A stretch of DNA of 64,000 nucleotides from Rhodeus uyekii (Eukaryota; Chordata; Actinopteri; Cypriniformes; Acheilognathidae), in contig JAWRVZ010000156.1 of the NCBI GenBank assembly GCA_037043235.1, positions 1,344,923-1,408,922 on the forward strand. The letters run 5' to 3'. The stretch's first letter is position 1; each line of letters begins with the position of its first letter. A program made the position numbers and the translations under genes. The notes under the pieces were generated by a model. The model was not told the DNA's origin, did not search any database, and saw only the letters and a list, made by a program, of their open reading frames with translations. Shown in pieces: positions 56,953-64,000 of this stretch.

Positions 56953-59900
56953 GTGTCTGCTAGTACAGCCATCCTTGATGCATTGAATGCATACTTTAAG
57001 CCTGTCAGAAATGTCATTTATAAGAGGTATGTGTTTGGCAGCTGCAAACAGGAGGAAGGGGAAACCATTGACAATTTTGTCACGAGATTGAGAGAAAAAG
57101 CAGCAACTTGTGATTATGGTGGATTGAAGGATGAAATGATTTGTGACAAAATCGTACTGGGCATCACAAATGAAGGAACCAGACGCAAGTTATTAAGTGA
57201 AAAGAAACTAACACTGCTCACAGCCATCGAGGAGTGTCGCACAGCTGAACAGACCGCTATGCATATGAGCAACATGCAATGTGCAACATGCAAGGCAACA
57301 TGCAATGTGATGAGCTACAAAGACAAAGTATGGTGGCACCGCACACACCACTCTGCCCTAGTAACGTCAAACTACGGCTATATTCAGGCGAGTCGCCGGA
57401 CTCCATTGGTGTTTTTGATACAGAATGTATGGTCAAAGGAGAGAGATACCAGCTGTCATTTGAGATTGTAGAAACAAGTCAAAGTCCACTTCTCTCAGGC
57501 TCTACTTGTGAACAGCTAGGCCTGATGTAGTTTACAATTCCAAATGATGTGATCAAAATTGAATATGAACGGTCTTACTCTAAACCTCTGACTAAGGAAC
57601 AGTTAATTGACAAATTTGGCGATGTGTTTAACTCTCATGTGGATTCTCTGCCTGGTGAGGTACACTTTGAGCTGGATCCCAGTGTTATACCAGTACAGTG
57701 TGCCCCTCGCAATGTTCCAATCGCAATGAAAGCAGCTGTGAAAGCCCAACTGGACACATATCAGGCAGATGGTCAGATCACAGATGTAACGGAGCCAACA
57801 GACTGGATCAGCAACATGGTGATAGTAAAAAAAAAAACAGACACGCTGAGGATTTGCTTGGATCCAAAGTTCCTGAACAAAGCTCTGAAACGCTCTCATT
57901 ATATTCTCATTATATAATGCCAACTCTGGAGGATGTGTTGTACAAATTGCCTAAAGCAAGGATCTTCACATTGGTTGATGCTAAACATGCATTCTTACAA
58001 TGCAAGCTGGACCAAGAGCTTCATGACCACATTTTGGACTCCATGGGGCAGAAAATGCTGGCTAAAGCTCCCATTTGGTGTCTCAGTGGCACCTGAGGTG
58101 TATCAACGGAATCAGCATGAACTGTTAGCAGGTTTAAAGGGGATTGAGCCAATTGCAGATGATATTCTTGTCATTGGCTGCGGTGACACAGACCAGCAAG
58201 CTGAACATGATCCTGATCATAAACTTCAGGCCCTGTTGGAGCGTTGCAGAGAGGTCAAGCTACGACTTAGCTTAAAGAAATTGCAATTTAAAGTCACCGA
58301 ATTGAAGTTCAATGGTCATATTCTTTCATCCACTGGCTTGAAGCCCGACCCGGCTTCACATGGACATGCCTAACCCTACAGATGCCAAAGGTGTACAACG
58401 TCTCATCGGCTTTGCTAATTACTTGGCCAAATTCATGTCCCATTTGTCAACTGTTTGTGAGCCACTGCGGCGCTTGCTCGACAAAGACACCCCTTGGCAC
58501 TGGCTACCCAAACATGATGATGCAGTTTGCAAGCGTAAATCCATAGCCACATCAATGCCTGTGTTGTGCTATTATGATGTTATCAAGCCAATTACAGTTC
58601 AAAGTGACTCTAGCCAAATGATGTTTTATTAACAAAGTTCGGGAGGAGCACGTTCAAATGATTAATACTATCAACACGTCATCAGCAATTACTCCTCATC
58701 CTATCAGCAGGAGAGGAAGTACGTATATATAGACACGTTTGACTCGCCTACAGCTCTTTGACATTTTTCGGCATCCCTCCACCACCCCAACTCCTCACAC
58801 TTAATTGTTCCTATCAAAGTCAGGATACGGGGGGAGTGCTCCAGGTTCGGGCTAATACCGAGCTCGGAGCCCTCTCCTCGGACAGCTCGCCAAATACGCT
58901 TACCATTCATTGCTCCTGAATCATTCGTAAGTGTGAACTCGTGAAAGTGGTCTTGGTTGTTGTCTAATGCAAGAAGGACAGCCTGTCGCTTTTGCTTCAA
59001 GAGCCCTGACACCCACAGAAAAAAATTACGTACAAATTGAGAAGGAGTGTCTCAGTATTGTCTTCGCATGTCAAAGATTCCACCATTATTTGTACGGACG
59101 AGAGTTGGTTACAGCAGAGACTGGCCACAAACCCTTGACCACTATATTCGGCAAACCACTTCTTAGTGCACCCAAGCGGCTTTAAAGCATGCTCATGACA
59201 CTTCAGAACAACAGTCTCAAAGTTGTCTACAAGCCAGGGCCCAAAATGTTCATCAGTGACATGTTGAGCAGGGCAGCTGCTGACTGTACAGGCAAGGAAG
59301 CAGTTTACCAGCGGCATGCCATATGTTATCTGCAGAAAGAGCAGGCAGACGTACAACTCATCAATCAAGCAGAATATCTTAATGTGACGGACCAGCGGCT
59401 AAAGACAATCAGGGAGAATACTGAACAGGATGAAGCTCTACAAGCCCTTAAAACCAAGGCTGCCTGATGAGAAAGAGAAAACAACTCACATCATCCGAGA
59501 ATTCTGGCCGTATCGAGATGAAATAAGTGTGCAGGATGGTATTTTGTATCAGGGACAGAAAGTTATTGTCCCCAAGCTGCTACGTCCAGAGATGCTCAAG
59601 CGTATACATTCAAGCCATATAGGAGGTGACGCCTGTTATCGTCAAGCTCGGGATACACTGTATTGCAATGCAACATCGTATGGCCTGGTATGCAAGTTGG
59701 AATCAAAGACTCTGTGAGTAGCTGTTCAACTTGCAACGAATTTGCACACAACCAACAGAAGGAAACCATGCTATCTTATGATATCCCCAGCAGGCCATGG
59801 CAGATTGTCAGCATGGACCTGTTCTGTCACCGGCAAAAGGACTATCAATTGTGGACCATTTCTCAGATTTTTAGGAGTTTGAGCTGCTTCCTAATCTGTC

Positions 59901-60722
59901 AGCAGAGACAGTCATTAAGCGCTGCAAGGCTCAGTTTGCTCATCATGGTCAGCCAGATAGAGCGATCACAGATAATGGCCCTCAATTTGGTGCCTTGTTT
60001 AGGCACTTTGCCTCCAACTGGGAATTCGAGCATATCACTTCTTCACCAAGACATACCAAATCAAGGCTGAGTCAGCTGTCAAGATTGAAAAGATCCTTCT
60101 GCAGAAAGCCATGCATGACGGAACGGACCCTTGGAAAACAATCCTTCATTGGAGAAACACCCCAAGGGAATACATGGACAGTAGCCCAGCACAAAGGTTA
60201 ATGTCACGGAGACTAAAAACGTCTCTTCCAGTAACAAACAAGCTTCTGGAGCCATGTGTTGTAATAGGGGTTGTGGAACGGCTCCACCACCGAAAGCAGT
60301 TGGCAAAATCATATTATGACAGATCAGCTCGTGATTTGCCAGAGCTAAACATAGGAAAGAGGATTCGTATGAAGCCCCTTCCAGGGGAAAACCCCGTACT
60401 CTGGAAAGTGGGCACGTACCTCCAAAAGGTGGCACCATGATCTTACCTTGTGAACGTTGATGGGTCTCTATATAGACGAAACACCTAAGATGCACCTAAG
60501 ATCAGCAGAGTCAACCAACATGCAAACTTTAGATAGGACTGAACCTGAGTTGCCTCTTGCGCTGGAAGGGAGTGCTGCAGAGACTTTTTCAGCTGTTGAT
60601 GCGCCTTTTGTTAAGCCCATGCTACAGACTTCACCTGACCCTGTCAAACCTTCAGCATCAGAGGGACATACTTACACTAGGGCTGGTCGATTGTCCAAGC
60701 CACCCAAGAGGCTTGATTTGTA
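56953..60722 (+). pseudogene. Gypsy gag-pol, multiply frameshifted
   Basis: Order of domains: gag with GETIDNFVTRLREKAATCDY (56953-57300), protease-region remnants (about 57360-57530), reverse transcriptase (VPIAMKAAVKAQLDTYQADG at about 57700, FTLVDAKHAFLQCKLD at about 57965, catalytic ADDILV at about 58157), RNase H (PITVQSDSSQ, then after an insertion PVAFASRALTPTEKNYVQIE), integrase zinc-binding region (HSSHIGGDACYRQARDTLY, then CSTCNEF), integrase core and a C-terminal segment ending RSAEST. More than six frame changes and stop codons, plus a roughly 320-bp insertion in RNase H. Inactive. Confidence 0.88.
58622..58944. mobile_element. Insertion of unknown type in the gypsy RNase H region
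   Basis: The block from about 58622 to 58944 separates SDSSQ from the continuation GTCTTGGTTGTTGTCTAATG. The flanking AAATG and AAGTG may be a degenerate target duplication. It contains a TATATATAG box near 58725. No family recognised; a solo LTR or short retroelement is possible. Confidence 0.55.
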
Positions 60723-61266
60723 AGATGTAGAAATGCTGTTGTGGCAGTTGTTTTGGGGGGGCGTTAAAGGAAAAGAGCTGCAAATGTAACAAGGACTCTA
60801 TAGTCTCTGATATTTCAATATGAGTGCCCATCTTGGACATCTAAGCAGTTGCTTAAATGTATTTGTGGCCTAAAGTTTATATTAGTATTTTGTTCTTATT
60901 CAGTCATATTTGTAAAGGGGGATGTTATGGGATGTAATGTATCATGCAATCTGCAATCGATTGCTTTGGGCTATGTTGCGGTTGTTGCCGCGGTTTATGT
61001 TCGAATACAGTTGCTGAATTGCACTCATGAGTCTGCCTTTTATTTTATGCATAGGTTGCTACATAAACATAAACGCTGAAATAAAATCCATTCATCTTAG
61101 ACTGCAAAATTCAAACTCTGCAAACTGACCGAGATACGTTGTGATAATGTGTAATGAATGTTTATGTATACTGCTGTGATGGTTTGTTCAAATAATTATG
61201 CAGAATTAAATGATTCAAATAAAGAATAATTATACAATTGTCTTTTGTGCTCAGACAAGATCTATT

Positions 61267-62074
61267 TGTCAGGGTTCTGCCACATTCTGTCCGGTCTATC
61301 TCTTGGTTTTGTGGCAGAGCTCTGACACCACCGCAATGTCTCGTATTTGATATGTGCGCGCACGGCTTCAAGGATTTGAGCTGCACGCACACTTGTCTGT
61401 GTGACGTCTTTTGTGCGAGTTATGATGTCCGGTCCCAATACTTTGGTCTGGTTCAGTTTCGGTTTTGTGTCGGAATTCGGGCATTCATGACTCATTCATT
61501 CGTCCTTGTTGTGAGCGCACGAGAACAGGTGTTTGCTTGTTCTCGCGTGCTCTGTTTTATGAGTGGGTGCGGTTTTGGGCTTGCTTGATTCCACATCCCC
61601 TCATGTCTGTGTGCGGTGTTGTAAACATGCGGTTCGTGTTTTCATCGGCCGTGTGCTTTCATGTTGTGTTTTCTTGTCACACACAGTTTGGTTGTCACCA
61701 GCTGTGGATCGTCTTTGTTTAATGTGAACATGCAGCAATACGCTTCCGCATTGGTTGCGTGTTCATGTCTTGTCTGTTACCCCGTCCGTCTTGTTTCATT
61801 GTCATTACTTTGATTTCTCCCCGCTGTGTTCTCATGAATTACCTCTACCTGTGTGTATTTAGTCTCCTCATGTTTGCTGTCCGTTGTCGTTATTTTGCCG
61901 ATACGCATGTCTGTTGCTGGTTCGTGTCTTGTCCAGTCTGCCCAAGTCAAGTTTAGTTATGTCCCCCCCCCCTTTGGGGTGGTTTATGTTTGAAGTTTTC
62001 TTTTCTTTTGAATAAAGCCCTGCTAACCTGCATCCTTGAGTCCATGCTCTTCCATTTTTCCCCCACACCTGACA
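61267..62074 (+). mobile_element. Solo LTR related to the young LTR element
   Basis: Starts TGTCAGGGTTCTGCCACATT, ends CACCTGACA, with a perfect 5-bp target duplication CTATT (61262-61266, 62075-62079). 808 bp, clearly diverged from the LTR at 37929 but colinear with it, including AATAAAGCCCT near the end. It arose by LTR-LTR recombination of a full element. Confidence 0.92.
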
Positions 62075-62079
62075 CTATT

Positions 62080-63120
62080 ATCATTTTAAAATTGATATTA
62101 GGTTGAATCGTACTGGACAGCTGTGGTTTATTTGAACATTTGAATGAAGTAGATTTAACTGATTTTTAAGCAGATTATGCTCAATGAAGCAGGTTTGCAG
62201 GAATGCATTAAAAGCTTTTTTATTATCAAAACATCAACACATGCAATAAAAAAGTTGTTGTTTCAACCCATGTTTGGGTAAATTATGGTCAAATCCGTTG
62301 AAACAACCCCTTTTTTCAGAGTGTGAGTAAATGCAATGTGCATTTACCATAAATGTACATTTATTGTATGGGGTTTGACTGAATGACAGTGAATTGAATC
62401 AGTTTGATTCATGTAATTGGTAACAGGAAGAATAGTTTCATGATGTGTGTGTTTGTAAAAGAACTGAATCGTTACAACTTTTATTAGGGAATTTGTGGAT
62501 TCCAAGAGGCTACATTGAAAATTTGGATCAGTCTCAAATCATGCTAGATAACATGAACTTAAGGTTTTACACAATCTTGCGAATTCCATGTAGCGAAGTG
62601 TGGTTGAAACTGAAGCAAAAGAGAGGCGAGCAAAAATGAAAAAAAAAAAAAATACATTTTTCAAATACGTTTCTGATAATAAAGTATAACAGTGAAAACT
62701 ATTGAAGCAAAAACTCTTTTCCATAAGGAAATTGATTTTGAATGGTAATAAACCTTTAAAGACAGACCTACTATGAGCTATGTTTATGATAATCACATTT
62801 ATGAAAATCACACTGTACAGAAAATTACACCAATCAGAGTCAAAAAACAATGCGCCAAATAACTTGTTAGATCTTAAAATGTACTCCCATGAATCTTTGT
62901 GAATGGCGCAATCACTTTGATCTCACCATGCTCTCAAAATACTTAAACATTTCAATATTAATTAAAATTGATTATCCTGTTCACAGGGCTTATTAAAAAT
63001 AATATAATATATTATAATATGATATTATAGATTGGAATATACATTAGCATCAACATTTTCAAAAAGTAAAGGGCTTTTTCCCTAGTAGCTTCAGACTCTT
63101 AGTTCACATTAATTTTCATT
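62080..63120. other. Non-coding sequence downstream of the death-domain gene
   Basis: AT-rich, with an A tract at 62639-62652. It probably includes the 3' UTR of the minus-strand gene ending at 63121. No other gene was recognised. Confidence 0.5.
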
Positions 63121-63755
63121 TTAATTATAACTGCGATTAAGCACATTTATCCTCCTCAAGGCGTCTTTGTTGTCTATGGTCTTATGGACAGTTATGATGA
63201 AGGGGAAGGCGGAGGGCAGCTCGACTCTGCGACTGAGCTTTTGGTGACCCCAGTGGAGGCAGCGCAGCCTCTCAGCCAGATCACGACGGCCCGCCCACTC
63301 AAGACCGTCCTGCAGAAGCTTGGTTTTGTTTGGCTTGTCCCAGGAACGCTCATACCTATCAATCACAAACAGACATCATTAAAGGCACCATCACTTAATA
63401 GCACCACGACTACCAACTGTAATAATAAGGGCTTATTTAAAAACAACAACATACAGTTACATTTAACAGTGAGTTTGATTGATACACACCATGATTCCAG
63501 CATTCTCTGAGCCTGAACGCTCTTTTCTTTGGATGTTGCATGAAACTGTCTGACTTCATTTCTGGTGAATCCAAGTTCAAATGCTAGAACAGTCCATTCA
63601 AACCCTAACTGCTTAGCAATCTCCTGCACGGATTTCATATTGATCACAGCATCCTAAAGGACAATGTACAGTATGCATGGACATGGGGAAAAACAAAACC
63701 TTCGAATTTATAACAATTGTATAAGATGACTCACCTCTTGTGCTTTGTTTGGCAT
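63121..63755 (-). CDS. Small death-domain protein, three coding exons
   Basis: Coding exons on the minus strand are 63755-63735 (MPNKAQE), 63653-63490 and 63355-63121. Junctions are GAG|GTGAGT, TTTAG|GAT, ATG|GTGTGT and GATAG|GTATG. Total 420 nt, 139 residues. Residues about 10-95 fit a death domain: SVQEIAKQLGFEWTVLAFEL, GFTRNEVRQFHATSKEKSVQ, AQRMLESW, then LLQDGLEWAGRRDLAERLR, giving the usual amphipathic helices with the conserved Trp of helix 2. The last about 40 residues are basic and unassigned. No caspase, kinase, ankyrin or TNF-receptor part is seen. The gene may have further 5' exons beyond 64000, although the ATG has an A at -3. Death domains mediate homotypic assembly in apoptosis and NF-kB signalling. 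The specific orthologue was not recognised. Confidence 0.7.
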
Positions 63756-64000
63756 TTTATCCACTTATACAAATATTTTAATTGGTTCCACAGTTATTCA
63801 AATACTTAGTCAATTCACAATCCCAATACTGACAAATGTGTTGCATATAGAAGTCAATGCGATTGCAGTGGTCAGTGGTTGTCATAGGGACTGTCCAACA
63901 CAAATCTGCCGGGTTAAAAATTAAAAAGTCACGTAGATCACTCAAGGTTTTACATTACAGAAAATTTTACAAACAATTAATTTAGTGTAAACTTAAAAAG

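Larger units (their letters stand above)
56950..61236 (+). mobile_element. Ty3/gypsy retrotransposon, 5'-truncated and decayed
   Basis: Gag-pol order is preserved without a 5' LTR. The 3' end has a polypurine tract AAAGGGGGATG and a candidate LTR start TGTTATGGG at about 60923, with AATAAA at about 61079 and 61219. The 3' LTR end at 61236 (TATACA) is a guess. All coding frames are broken (see the next entry). Confidence 0.8.

Overview
The window is nuclear DNA from a ray-finned fish, most probably a cypriniform/otophysan. The host genes have GT-AG introns. Most of the rest is a dense, nested set of teleost-type transposons: Tc1 DD37E, hAT and Tigger/pogo-like MITEs, tRNA-derived SINEs, L2/CR1-type LINEs and Ty3/gypsy elements. 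Two copies of a dispersed repeat beginning AAGGCTGCATT, which I remember as common in cyprinids, and long TG, TA and TC microsatellites support this. The species cannot be fixed from the sequence.

Four host genes can be supported, all on the minus strand. rgcc has five coding exons (20326-25160) and encodes a 128-residue cell-cycle regulator. A Rab33-family GTPase has two coding exons (29015-30306). kbtbd7 has a single coding exon (31722-33593) and encodes a CUL3-type BTB-BACK-kelch adaptor. A small death-domain gene has three coding exons (63121-63755). RGCC and KBTBD7 are also neighbours in mammals (human 13q14), so 20-34 kb looks like conserved synteny. The Rab33 gene between them is unexpected, because mammalian RAB33B lies beside NAA15 while NAA16, the NAA15 paralogue, lies beside RGCC and KBTBD7.

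Region 1-19.9 kb is gene-free repeat DNA: hAT elements (several with readable 8-bp target duplications), a Tc1 DD37E element inside an old LTR, gypsy gag and L2 fragments, Tigger/pogo-like MITEs, and a tRNA-Ser(AGA)-like gene split by a hAT insertion. Region 19.9-34 kb holds three host genes with MITEs and SINEs in their introns. Region 34-62 kb is a nested transposon stack. LINE A (about 35.76-47.62 kb) was interrupted by LINE B (37054-43940), which was itself interrupted by a very young LTR element (37929-41103) carrying only a proline-rich, gag-like ORF. A second L2 copy (47.62-56.85 kb) was interrupted by a 7.2-kb TA-flanked TIR element (49360-56589). That element holds THAP-domain exons, remains of a YqaJ/SWIM-type gene on the other strand, a 110-bp near-perfect hairpin and a further 3.9-kb TIR element. 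A decayed gypsy element and a solo LTR follow. The last 2 kb hold the death-domain gene.

The best candidates for something not well described are the 7.2-kb THAP/YqaJ element and its nested partner, the young non-autonomous LTR element, the split tRNA gene and the extra Rab33 paralogue. All assignments come from reading the sequence and recalled family knowledge; no search was run.
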